Below, in pieces: positions 10,636 through 22,100 of a stretch of 64,000 nucleotides of DNA (positions within the stretch are counted from its first letter, which is position 1; each line of letters opens with the position of its first letter). Below the pieces are notes generated by a model. The model did no database searches. It saw only the letters and a program-made list of their open reading frames with translations, and was not told where the DNA came from. The DNA is taken from assembly GCA_951217055.1 (NCBI GenBank), contig OX578279.1:28422173-28486172 (forward strand), in the 5' to 3' direction. This stretch comes from Gerris lacustris (Eukaryota; Arthropoda; Insecta; Hemiptera; Gerridae). A program made the position numbers and the translations under genes.

Positions 10636-11206
10636 TAGTCCAGGAGATAGCATGCAAAAAAGTGTCTAACTAACATCAAGCTAGAATTTTGTGTACAAGT
10701 AAATATCTTGTGGTGTCTTTTAAGCATATGTGGTCAGCTAAGTTCGTCTGCGGTACATAGCTTGGCAATAGGCATTTGAAAAAAATTAACTGGTGGAGAG
10801 CGGCCATGTCCCACCCTTTTTGGTGGACAATGTGATTTTCATGATCCTGAGTACGAAATAAGTTAGTAGACCAAACATCAAGTTGATGGTAGTTTGTCAC
10901 TTGATAGGTGAAGTCTCTGATTTGGAGTAATATTTGACTAACTCACCTATTGACATAGTACCATCAACTTGATTATTGGTCTACTAAGTTCGTACTCAGG
11001 ATCATGAAAATCACATTGTCCACCAAAAAGGGCGGGACAACCGCTCTCCACAGGTTTTATTTTTTTCAAATACCTATTGCCAAGCTATGTCCCTCAGACG
11101 AACTTAGCCGACCACATATTTTTAAAAGGCACTAAAACATTTACTATACACAAAATTCTAGCTTGATGTTAGTCAGACACTTTTTTGCACGCTATCTCCT
11201 GGACTA
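10636..11206. mobile_element. Palindromic foldback MITE, copy 1
   Basis: 571 bp that is one near-complete inverted repeat. It starts TAGTCCAGGAGATAGC and ends GCTATCTCCTGGACTA, with arms of roughly 270 bases. It is flanked by TTA on each side (10633-10635 and 11207-11209). There is no coding capacity. It lies inside the hAT element. Related copies are at 27092-27570 and 30970-31490. Confidence 0.85.
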
Positions 11207-11925
11207 TTAGTAATTAGTTTGGATATTATAGTGATTAAATTAATATTCGATTAAATTAATATTTCGATAACCCAATATTCGTTACCAAGAAAAGAACTCC
11301 AAAATATAATAATTAATTTAATTTATAAATAATAATTATGTAGGTATAATTTTTTAGTCAATTTATTATTATTTCAAAAATTATTTTTTTACTCCAATGT
11401 TAATTATTACGCTTAATTTTTTTTGTTCAAGTGCAAGTGCAATATTATTTTATATTATTTTACTAAACATATTATTTGTATAAGTATGCAAGTAAGGGGG
11501 GGGGGGCGCATCGTGACGGGGTGCCCAGGGCGCAGTGAACGTCTAAAACGGGCCTGTCAACTGAAACAAAAACGGATTGAGTGTACATTACTACTGTAGA
11601 AGTTAGATATTCTTCAACAGCTTAACAGAGGTGAGTCGCTTCTAAAACTATAGCTTCAGAGTTAGGAGTAGGTGTAACAACAATATTAAAGATTGGAAAA
11701 AGGGTGTGAAAGACTTTGATGCGTATTCCTTAACAGGATTAGTATTTATTATTATATTATACAAATGTAGATTAGAGTACGTAAGTTTATAATTAACAAT
11801 AAATATTTAATTTTTACACTGAAATATTAGTTTTTCTTTGTTCCTCGGATTATCCGACTTTCTTGTGTTCCAACCATGCTCTGGTACCGTAGGTGATGGA
11901 TGTGAGGGGTTCTACAGTTCTACTG

Positions 11926-11957
<32 letters not shown>

Positions 11958-12947
11958 TATTTTTTTTGTAATAATATTGTGCAATATAATAGACAGCTAA
12001 TGTTTTTTGTTTGTTTTTTTCTTAGTTTCTACTATGGCCACAAGTGCTTGACTTCAACCCAATTTTAAATTTTTTTTTATTACTTTCTTCAATTTGAGGA
12101 TGTAAAACATTTTAGGTCAAGGCATATTTCATAGCCCATTAATTAAAGAAAGTTGCTTCAGGTAGGAATTGTGACCACAATTTACAGAAAAAGGATGTTT
12201 ATTAGTAGGTACATACATCTTGATGGTTTTGATCCAGACCTTAAGCTAAGGTTGCACTGAGGTGGATGGTAGAGGGTAGTGTATCCCTAGCGAATATTGA
12301 GGTAATTTAATTCACATGCATTTAAACTTATTATCATTTAAAATTATTATCAGTCGAGTTAGTTAATGCCTCCAGGCAGTCAGGGGATTCCGACTAAAAA
12401 CCATGTAAGGAGATGATAGGTGGAGGTTCAAGTTTGGTAGCCGCACCCCCCCCCCCCCCCCCCCAAGCACTATTACTATTACAAGCCCACTGTCCTCCAA
12501 AGAGGGCCTCCTCGCAGATTGCGACATTATCAGTTTAGTTTGTTAATGCTTCCAGGTAGCCAAGCAATGCCTACCAAAGTCGATATATGAAGGTAGAGGT
12601 TCGAGCTTGGTGGCCACACAACCCCGGAGGCATTATTATACACCCTCTACTTCTTGACTCCTGCAGTGCGGACTTAGCTTTAAAGTATATTGTAAAGAGA
12701 CAGATATCATGTCCTTTAAATAACCTAATAATGTGTTAATTTGGATGTAAAAGAAATTTTCTTTTTTTAAAACTTGCAGCAAACACCATCATCCTAATAT
12801 GGCATCTGATGTTGCACAATTCACATCTTTATTGATACAAAACTGAAGAATAAGACTCAATAAAACTGCTACTTGGGTGATTGATATACCTTGTTGAGGA
12901 TCCCATTAACTTACTATAGAGCATAAATACGTTTGTGTTTCTCATTT
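11926..12947. other. Intergenic with a duplicated ~180-bp unit
   Basis: After a (TA)n/poly-T tract the sequence is AT-rich. Two direct repeats start at about 12351 and 12531, each containing AATGCYTCCAGG followed by a GGTTCRAGYTTGGTRGCC word that resembles a polymerase III B box. A 19-C run (12446-12464) lies in the first copy. The pair may be a dimeric SINE. Nothing else is recognised. Confidence 0.45.
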
Positions 12948-13650
12948 ATGTTGGTTTTTGTGCTTATTTTTTATATTTGGTACTCTTGTATATCAGCGAA
13001 TTCTCAAAAAAGATATATGGCAGGTAAATAAATGTTTGCATATGTAATAATTATAATTAGTACACTAAAATATCATTGATCATACAAATAGAAAAAAGTA
13101 TGAAAGACAACATTAAAAATAACAATTAAAAAAAAAAATAATAAAATATATAAATCATTGCACTAAAATAATAATATAATACGAGAAAATTACACATTAC
13201 ATTTATATACACAATTTCAAATTTATAAGTAAATATAAAACAGTAACATATTTATTTTTCTTTGTAATTTGTTGCTGCTTAAAATTATACAAAAGTTATA
13301 ATAAGTTTAATTTTAATAAAGGCAGCTTTAATCCTTAAAATATCATTTATAACTTAGAAAGAAAAGAAAAAAAAATTATAATTAAAAAAAGTGAGATCCA
13401 ATTAAATCTATAGAAAAATATAGCTTTTATTAAAAGTAATTTCAGAATGGATTAGGTACCGGATAATAAAACTATATTACACCTATAAATATTATTATAT
13501 AGGTGTAATAGAAGATTTCCTGCAGGAAAGCTTAGGAATCCACAAGAATACTGTGGATGTGTGGTAATGAAAGGGTGGGAATGTACATGTGATAGTAGAC
13601 ACAATTTCTTATGGTTGTTGGCTGCATTGAAAGACACACTTCCTACATAG
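12948..13650 (+). CDS. Candidate small secreted peptide gene, two exons, unrecognised
   Basis: Not recognised as a known family. Exon 1 (12948-13023) starts at an ATG and encodes a strong signal peptide (MLVFVLIFYIWYSCISANS), then ends GCAG|GTAAAT. Exon 2 (13526-13650) follows a TTTCCTGCAG acceptor and keeps the frame (phase 1) to a TAG. The product would have 66 residues, with a mature part of about 47 residues holding a CxC-x7-CxC cluster (YCGCVVMKGWECTC) and a hydrophobic FLWLLAAL segment. An AATAAA signal lies 243 bases after the stop (13893-13898), and a weak TATA-like CATAAATAC precedes the ATG. The intron (502 bp) is AT-rich and closed in frame. The weak point is that two short open stretches can be joined by chance. 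Alternatives are a chance ORF, or exons of a longer gene. Confidence 0.35.
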
Positions 13651-13898
13651 AAGTGTTCTTTTTTTCATAATTTCACAAAGGAATACTCTTTAAGGAAGAA
13701 TCATGCTTTCCTGTACAAAAGCATGACCTCTGGTACTCCTACGCACAAATTTTTCTTCGAGGAGTAAAACCCATATCTTTCCATAGAAGTCAAGAAATTT
13801 GTACTTATTCCGCAAATTGATATTGTTTATTCTTTGCCATTTTTTAATTTCAATTTCCTTGCATTTCATATTTTAAATACATTTAAAGGCTGAATAAA

Positions 13899-14780
13899 TA
13901 TCCTTAAAGATATCTAAAATAAAATAAAATTTCCGATAAGTTAGATAACAATAAAAAATTATTAGGTTATTCAGTTTAGAAAAGTTTTAAAGAAATTTTC
14001 AAAGGTAACATAATTCCTTATCTAAATAGAACTGGGCTTTAAAAGAAATGATAAACTCCTAAAGTATTTCATTTAAAATACTTTTCCCATGACAGTCGGT
14101 GTAAAGTAAAATAATAATAATAAATTTTTATATAATAATAATTAATAAATTAACTATATAAATGATAATGAGGTAAAATAATTTGTTAAGTTTACAAAAT
14201 ATAATATAATAAAAATATGATAGATGACCTAAAAATGATAATACAAGTCATTCATTCTAAAAAAGAAAATATTAAGCTGAAAAAAGTGATAATGAACAAA
14301 TTTAATATGATGAGAATTATTTTTGTACAATTGCTATTACTCTTGAATTCATCATATTCTTATTCATGTATCTTTAAATTAAACAAGTTACCATTAGGAT
14401 ATTTTTTATTGATTATGGGAATGTGTAGGTAGGTAGGTTTATTCAGGAACTGATATCCTCAAAAACCTAGTATAAGAATTTGAACAAGTGCGGTATATTT
14501 TATGTAAACAAGTGCGGTAGAGTTTGATCTTGGCAATAATAATTTTGAACACACTAATTCTAGTTTATTAAGATAAATACAATTAATGATAATTAGGAAG
14601 GGAGATAGACAAATATATAGATGCTCCCCGCCTGGGGAATTAATCCATAGACTCTTGGTTGATAATTATATGAATTCTTTCGGCATAGATTACCATTAAT
14701 TTAAATTCTTAATAATTGATAGAGTTTTAGGAATCTCAGTTGTGATCACATTTCAGTGAATGTAACTCCTAACTATATAT
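13899..14780. other. AT-rich intergenic stretch
   Basis: Low-complexity AAT/ATA-rich sequence with no recognised gene or repeat. A 71-codon frame at 14217-14432 has a hydrophobic middle but composition-driven codons and no family resemblance. Confidence 0.5.
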
Positions 14781-14781
14781 A

Positions 14782-15035
14782 GTAAGTGGATCCTTAAAGG
14801 GTATGAAGGACAAAGAAGAATAAAGACACTACTTCGTGGTTTTCTGTGGCAACGTTTCGGCTTTTCCAGCCTAAAAATAATAATTAATTGTAAGAGCATG
14901 ACAAATTACTTACAATAAATTATTATTATTTTTAGGCTCAAAAATGGCTGGAAAAGCCAAGACGTTGCCACAGAAAACCATGAAGTTATGTCTTTATTCT
15001 TCTTCGTCCTTCATACCCTTTAAGAATCCACTTAC
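14782..15035. mobile_element. Foldback MITE (~254 bp)
   Basis: GTAAGTGGATCCTTAAAGGG at the left is repeated in inverse orientation at the right end (CCCTTTAAGAATCCACTTAC). The match continues through GAAGGACAAAGAAGAATAAAG and the CACAGAAAACC segment into a TAATAATAA-rich centre. The arms are about 100 bases. No coding sequence. Confidence 0.75.
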
Positions 15036-15887
15036 AATATATAACTATATCAGGGACATCAGGGTACACCTAGCATCACAACTAAGTAACTCCTAATGTT
15101 TCACCTACTATGCTGGAGGCATCTTCAGGCATGTTCCATCAGATGATGGAACATCTGATGTAATAAAAAACAGGTATATTATAGGCCACAGAAAAGGTAC
15201 AAACTTCAGCTTATAGCAACAAGTACAATGTACACCTCTGAAAATGGATCCTGCACAAGAGATGAAATGCTGGACCTCCATCCACTGAAATGTGGACAAC
15301 ACCAGAAATTTAGATTTTTAACAAAAATTGATAACTATGCTAACAATAAAATACAAATTTAAGACTATGAATCAATCAAATATGAAAACAAACAACTTAA
15401 AAATAAAATTACCTACTAACTAATACAATACATTTATACTTAGAGACACTATCATAACAATCCCTAACAACTTAAATGTATCTTTAAAAAAATGTATTTA
15501 TCAATACATTTATATATTTATATATATTACAAAAAAAAAGAAAAATAGATATACAACATAACATAGAAAACTATACAAAAAAAAAAAAAAAAAATACATG
15601 AACAATGGATATAAAATTCTTAAAATTAACAAATAAAATAATAAAATAGTATATAAATATTCTTAGTGTTGTTTTTAAGTATTACAATAGGTAATGTTTT
15701 AGTAAAAAAAAGAATAAAACAAATTATAAATATAATAAATAAATAATAAATACTGGCTTACTTTTATTATTTTATATTCCTTATAAAACGAGTACGTGAT
15801 TAATAACCGAGACTGATTGTTTGCAAAATTTGTGTCCATAATACATAGGAACAGTTAACAATAAAAAGGGAGAAGTAATTAGGTAAA

Positions 15888-15936
<49 letters not shown>

Positions 15937-16107
15937 TGAGAAAAGAAGGTACAATAAATAAACAGAACTTTTAAGTGATTCTGTATGGTAGCTTTTTTGT
16001 TTTTTTTCTGATAGTGTAACGACTCTTTTATACTGAACGTATAAAAATGGTTTATTTCTGTTAGTGTTATTGACTTTTTATACAGAACGTAATAATTATT
16101 TTTTCTT
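15036..16107 (-). other. SMOC downstream region and 3' UTR
   Basis: The 3' UTR extends left from the stop at 16108. An AATAAA on the minus strand (16056-16051) lies only about 50 bases after the stop, so it may be one of several cleavage signals. Then come A/T homopolymers, a (TA)n/poly-T tract at about 15888-15930 and very AT-rich sequence. No further gene is seen. Confidence 0.5.
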
Positions 16108-16169
16108 TCAATCATGTTTTAGAATGAATTCAAACGGATTCTTTCCTACTCTTCTTCTTTCGCCTGCAC
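16108..16169 (-). CDS. SMOC exon M: basic C-terminal tail and stop
   Basis: 62 bases with acceptor TTGGTTTTAG (AG at 16171-16170), in the phase required by exon L. It reads AGERRRVGKNPFEFILKHD and TGA (16110-16108). The peptide is short but the phase fit, pyrimidine-rich acceptor, basic RRR cluster and immediate stop make it the best terminal exon found in the 4.7 kb left of exon L. Confidence 0.75.
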
Positions 16170-19100
16170 CTAAAACCAAATAAAAATAGTTAATTATAAA
16201 AATAGATTCAAAAGATGTATAGAGAGTCCTGGAAGGTTAGATAAAATTATTTTATTTTCTTTAAAAATTATACAACTTATTCCTACAGAGGCATATTACA
16301 GATGATTATGCAGGCTAAGTAAAAGATGTAGGCACAAAAAAGCAAAAAGAAAGAGTAACTACAGAAATTGTGTAGTTAAGTTACTCACTGCCCCTGACAC
16401 AAACCTTTGTATTTGAAACTCTGAAGATTTAACATGTTACACTGATAAAGGCCGGAAGATGCCCAGCTGTGGGCGAAAATTTGCCACAAATATAATTTTT
16501 ATAAAAAACTTGAAATGCTTTTTTTAACTTCATCCCTGAAGACTTGAAATTTTGAGAAAAGTAGAAAAATAAGGGATCAATAGAAGAATAAATCATAAAA
16601 AAACAAAAAAAGAAAACAGTTATTATGAAATACTGCCACAATTGATGAAATAAGAATATGCCATTTCTTTTAATACTAAGTGGTGCCTCTACTTCCCTTA
16701 CAGAGGTAAAACCGTTTTCTTTTCTATAAAATCAAAGTAAATGGACCCACCTTAACATAAACTCTTGAACAGTGTTTAAAAATTTTTTTTGAAAATGTTC
16801 ATAACATTTGGGGTATCTGATTTTTTAAATAAAAACTAATACATTTTAAAAAAAAAAATCTTATGTAGATTTTAGTGTGTTTTCACTATAACTTAGTTGT
16901 CATCAGAAATACACCATCTGTTAAAGATTCAATTTTATAGGAAGTTAAAAAAGTGGGTTGAATATGTATTCCGAAATTTCTCTCGAAATTAAAAGCTTGT
17001 AAAAATAATAATGCTTAATGTGTAATTACAATAACCACAATTACATTAAGCTGGGTGCACTGTAATTTTAAAATGAAACGGACAAAAAAATCTTTCTACA
17101 ATGTCTGGGTGTAACATAAGAGACTCTAACACTCCTAATGCATAAAAGCAGATGAAGTATAAAAAACAAAAATATTTCATCTATAGACAGATTTAGATTG
17201 GTATTTTCGAAGAGCATTTGTGGGAACCGAACCTCTACAATATAATCATGTCGGGTATCCCAAATACTGAAAATGTTGATCTTTCGATTTTCGCTGATGA
17301 CACTGCAATATACTGTAGCTCGTGGCGTCTAGATACGATTGTCAATAGACTAAATAAAGCTTTTAATAAAATTACAAGTTACTTTAAATACTCTGCCAAT
17401 TAATGTGGCACATAGCTTCCTCGCAAAGAAAAGACCAAATTAAGAAAAATACCTCGATAAAAATAATCAAAAAGTTGGAACGGTGACAGTAAATATTTAA
17501 TAAAGTTGATGAAATTTAAATATTTGTTGGAGAAACAAAGCCTCCAACAAGCACCAAAAGTTAGCGCACATATAATTACTTTAATAAACAAATATAAAAC
17601 TGCAACCAAATCGTAGAAACCGCTGTATAAACAGTTTTTGCTTATTTTACCCCCCTCAAAACTAGAAATAACACCAAATAGAACGTAACAAAATTTAATC
17701 TACTCTTCAAGAGCTTTTCAACGATATACATCATATTATAAAAGATTAACTTTGACATTTGTACCCCTGTACTCTGAGGTACCAAAATTATATTTTTAAA
17801 AAACAAACAATACAAAAGGGCATTCATTTAACTAATAAATACATATAAATAAAAAACCTAATATGAAAAGAGTATTTAAACCCTTTAACCTAAAACAAAA
17901 TTATAAATCGGTACAAAAGTACATGTACAAAATTTTTAAAAAATAAACAAATAAAATTGCTTTAATGTACTTATCAAGGTCTTTAAAATGATATACGACA
18001 CAATATTAAAAACCAAAAAAAGTGGTCACGTGACACGGCGCACAGGAAAAAGTTTACTCTCATGTTCTCTGCAAGTAGGATGAACTAATGAAATAAAATA
18101 TACTCAATTTAAGGAGCATTAGTGTGAGATTCAATCGCCGCAATCAGAAATAAAATCGGCCAACTATTATAGAAACTATGGCCATTCAAAGACAAAAAAT
18201 GGAAAAAAGTAAAACCAAAAAATAACAAAATTATCGCCATCTAAGATACAACCGATGATGATACGACAAAAACTCATAGGACTAAAGTTGCAGATCTTTT
18301 AAAATCAGTTACCATTTGTGCTATCCATTTTCTAATACGACTTACCGTTTAGCAGCAATAAACCCCCAAACCAGCTTAAAAATCAAGTCGCACATTATTA
18401 TTTTTTTTAGGGGGGAAGGAGGGGGAAAAGTGAACTTTGTATCGTTATTTTTGTTTACAATATGGACATTGCGCGTCGAATGGCGCAAACCGCAAGTCTC
18501 TAGCTCTTCTGGAAGTGGGTAAACATTAATGTCAGTCAGTGACTCAGTTAGCCATGCGGCTTTATAGTATAAGACATATTAATTTAGTACGATTTAAAGT
18601 GCGCAGAAGGTTGAAATTAAGCAGGTGTTATCTGCAGGCTACTTTCCACAAACCATAAAAATTTCATAAAAATCAGATAATTACTTTTAAAGTTATGGCT
18701 CTAAATAAATGTATGTTTGTGAGCATGTGGATGATAAACGAATAAGAGCAGAAGGTTGAAACTTATATGGGACCAACAATGGGCTAATTATGACCTACCA
18801 CCCAAATTTCATTAAAATTGGACGTGTAGTTTTTAAGATATGGTGGTTCGCAAAAATTGAACGACAGACCGACAGACCGACAGACAGACACGGAACCAAA
18901 AATGTTCCCTGATGTCTGAAACGGATTTCTGTCTTGGAATTTTTGAAATCGGAGACCTAAAATTTTTTCGTTCTTCAGAAAGATCACATAGCTTCCGTTA
19001 CCTTCGGTAAGCTCGGAAGCAAAAATGGAGAATTAAAGTGAACCAGACTAAAACAGAAGCGATAATATTTACCAGACGTCGCCCCCACCTACCTGAACCC

Positions 19101-22100
19101 CTTAACTTTGAAGGAGCCGTTATAGAATGGAAAGATCAAATCAAATACCTAGGTTTGACTCTCGATAAAAAACTAAATTTTTCCAGACACATTAAAACAA
19201 ACCTCAATAAAATTCAACACACATTATTTAGTCTCTACCCTTTATTTAGCAAACGGTCACAACTAAACCAAAACAATAAATTAATAATCTACAAACAATT
19301 AATAAGACCCGCCCTTACGTACGCCTGTCCAGTCTGGAGCTCCGTGTCTAAATCAAACTATAGGTCCCTACAAGTACTACAAAATAAATGCTGTCGAATA
19401 ATTGGTAATTTCCCAATATTCACAAGAATCAAAGAAATGCACGCCAAGCTAAATCTTCCTGACATTCAACAATTTATTTTTCAGCTAACCCAAAAATTTT
19501 TCAGGCAGTGTCAAGACAACCAGGCTAACCAACTAATCAAAAATATAGGCAACTACAATATCAGTGATCTAAGAAATAGATACAAAAAATACAAACATAA
19601 AAGAATCAAACATATACTTCTAGATAGCATATAATATGTGTTAATTACAATATATTTATTTTAATCTCAGATGTATCTAATCATTGTTATCAAACCATTT
19701 GCTATTGTTATACTTCAGTTTATTTATATGTTCTATTAACCTTCACCATAGTTACCATTAAGTTAGAGGGTTTTTGTTAATTTTTTCCCCTTTTTGTTAC
19801 TGTTGTTATTGTTATCTAAAGTATTATTGTATCTTCTATTTAAATCTTGTAGGCCGAGGAAAAAACAAATACTATGTTTGATACTGGCTCTGATAAAATC
19901 AAAACGAAAATGTTCATTGTAAATATGTCTTAATAAAATTATTTATTTATTTATTATTATATTATTTGTGGGAATTAAGAAATACTCATTAGGTCATTAG
20001 ATAAACCCAAAAAAGTCACTAGATTCAGCCATCTATTACGTATATAATAGAAATTTCAGCAAATTTTGTAGGAAAAGTACAAAGTGAATGTTATACAATA
20101 TTAAAATGGAAATGAACAATAATATTCCTTATTTATTCCTCTTGTTAGAAAATTTTCACAGGTGTATTTTTTAAATTTGATCGTGGTGAGGTATCTACAC
20201 CTTAATCTTCAAATTTGGCGTATTTGAGATACTAAAACCAAAATGTTCAGAAAGATATTTTACCCTTTGTAATCTATATCCCTCACACTGGTGATATGGA
20301 TAGTTTGCTTGTGTTATTCCCCCCATACCCAAGGGTATTGGTTAATAATGTTAATGTGAGAGACTGCAGGGCTTTGAAGAGCCTTAATCTTCAAGAAGGA
20401 AAGCTGTAATCAACTCATGATTTTAAGTAGAAATGTAGAAAACTTATTAAGACATTTTAATAATAGTCTTATCGGGCAAATTTTAAGCTAACCCTATGTA
20501 TGTTATTGTTATTACATATCTATTCTAGAAGAAAGGCTCACTCTAATATAAGGTCTTAAATACGCAAGAATAGTCATCACAATCATCATGTGGCAATATT
20601 TTTTAAATGAGTAAAACTTCATATTTTACGATTTCGGTAGTATTCATACTACGAAAAGATTAAATTTTAATTTAAATCAAATTATAATTATTATTAACTA
20701 CGGGAAACAGACAGAGAAAAATACACTCAAGCACGGGGATCCATCCTGGTGCTGTAAAACTACTTTTATTTATTTATTTTTTTATTAGTGTGTAAAAACT
20801 ATACAAAAAACAGCATATTCTAATTTACTTTTAATCTTAAAAAAATAGATGAAAGAATCTTACCTGGTGCAGATGTCTGAGGAGTAACACAATTAAGCCA
20901 CTCAGTCAGGCTAATTTTCTTATCATGGTTAACATCACAATAACGTGGAAGCTTCTTGCCACATTTACGTAGTTCTTGCTTTTCGAGTAACTTTAATCTC
21001 CACTCTTTCCACTCTGCCCTTTCCAAAACCTAAACCATTTAGTAAAAAAAGCTTAGAAAAACAACAATCTAATACAACATATTTAAAAAGAGGTTAGTCA
21101 GGAAGTGGGTCAAATTTAGGTTACAAGATTTGTCCCCGACAGTCATGTGAAAGCTAATGTAAAGTGCATAGAAACAACATAGCCCACTGTTGGGGAAAAC
21201 AGGCAAGTCCATAAATTTTATACCAAGAATCAGATAAATTTAATGACAACTGTACAAATATAATCTCTCCATCTTTGTAAAGAATAGAATAAACATAATT
21301 TTATTTTAATTTCTGTAATAAATTATTATTATAGATATTTTTCAACTACTTTTATCATTCATCATTGGTAACAAGACATTACAACTATGATTCAACATTA
21401 GTCAGTTGTTTCTACCAAGATTTAGTAGAACTTTCTCACAGTAAAAACGCTGTGAGCAAAATTGATCACTTTATTGTCAAAAAAAACCAGGACACTCTAT
21501 ACAGAAGGCTCTTCCCGGAAGTAACTAAGCATGATTGGCCAGAAGGGTTCACTAGAAGGGATAAAATAAAAATTTTGTGAGCAGCCTATGGTCACACTTG
21601 CATAACCCACAGCTATCTACTAGATGGATCAAGACATCCAAGATGCAGTAAATGTAATTCAAGGTTAACGATACATCACTTAATAGAATGCGAGGAGTAT
21701 AGGCAAGAAAGAAGAGAAGGTGGAATGGAGAACGGAATGGAAGAATTCAAAAGTAAAGCTGGAAAGAAAAAGATCAAAGAGTTTCTTGAAAGAGTGAGCA
21801 TATACAATAAAATTTAATGACAATTTTAGTATACCCGCCAATGGCCCTGGCAGTCGACGCGGAGGGGGAAAAAAAAATTATTGTCAAAAAAACACAATAG
21901 CTAATATATAATACAATACCAGTTCACTGATGATGACCAATTAAAGTGGCCCAAGCTGGTTTAAATTTAGAAAATTTTGCTCTTTGAGTTTTATCTACTA
22001 TTATATAAAATAACTTATGGTGAACTAAACTCAGAGAGTTAACTTCAGTTTAATGTACAGTGTAACCGGTCCTCGGATTAACCGGCCTATTATATGATTT

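Larger units (their letters stand above)
10140..11556 (+). mobile_element. hAT element with perfect 8-bp target duplication
   Basis: It begins CAGGGCCGATTT and ends with the inverted AAACGGGCCTG. It is flanked on both sides by TCAACTGA (10132-10139 and 11557-11564), the 8-bp duplication typical of hAT insertions. It encodes the C-terminal transposase domain (10266-10560) and is itself interrupted by a foldback element (10636-11206). G runs of 13 and 11 lie close to the two ends. Confidence 0.88.
9825..11925 (+). mobile_element. pogo/Tigger-like element, split by a nested hAT
   Basis: The left end TA|CAGTAGAACCCCTCATATC (9823) is matched by the inverted right end GATGTGAGGGGTTCTACAG...CTG|TA (to 11927), giving a TA target site as for Tc1/mariner-class elements of the pogo branch. 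The right terminal repeat carries an extra 8-base copy of its own end. Without the nested hAT (10140-11556) only about 0.68 kb of this element remains, so it is non-autonomous. Confidence 0.65.
16170..20863 (-). other. SMOC intron 12
   Basis: Holds the broken jockey-like retrotransposon (17205-19960), oriented opposite to the gene, with its nested hairpin-ended element. A repeat remnant at about 16400-16520 is followed by unremarkable AT-rich sequence; 19970-20860 has nothing recognisable. Confidence 0.75.

Noticed and set aside
13452..13637. 61-codon minus-strand frame opposite the candidate secreted peptide
   Set aside because: Antisense shadow without start context, domain or splice support.
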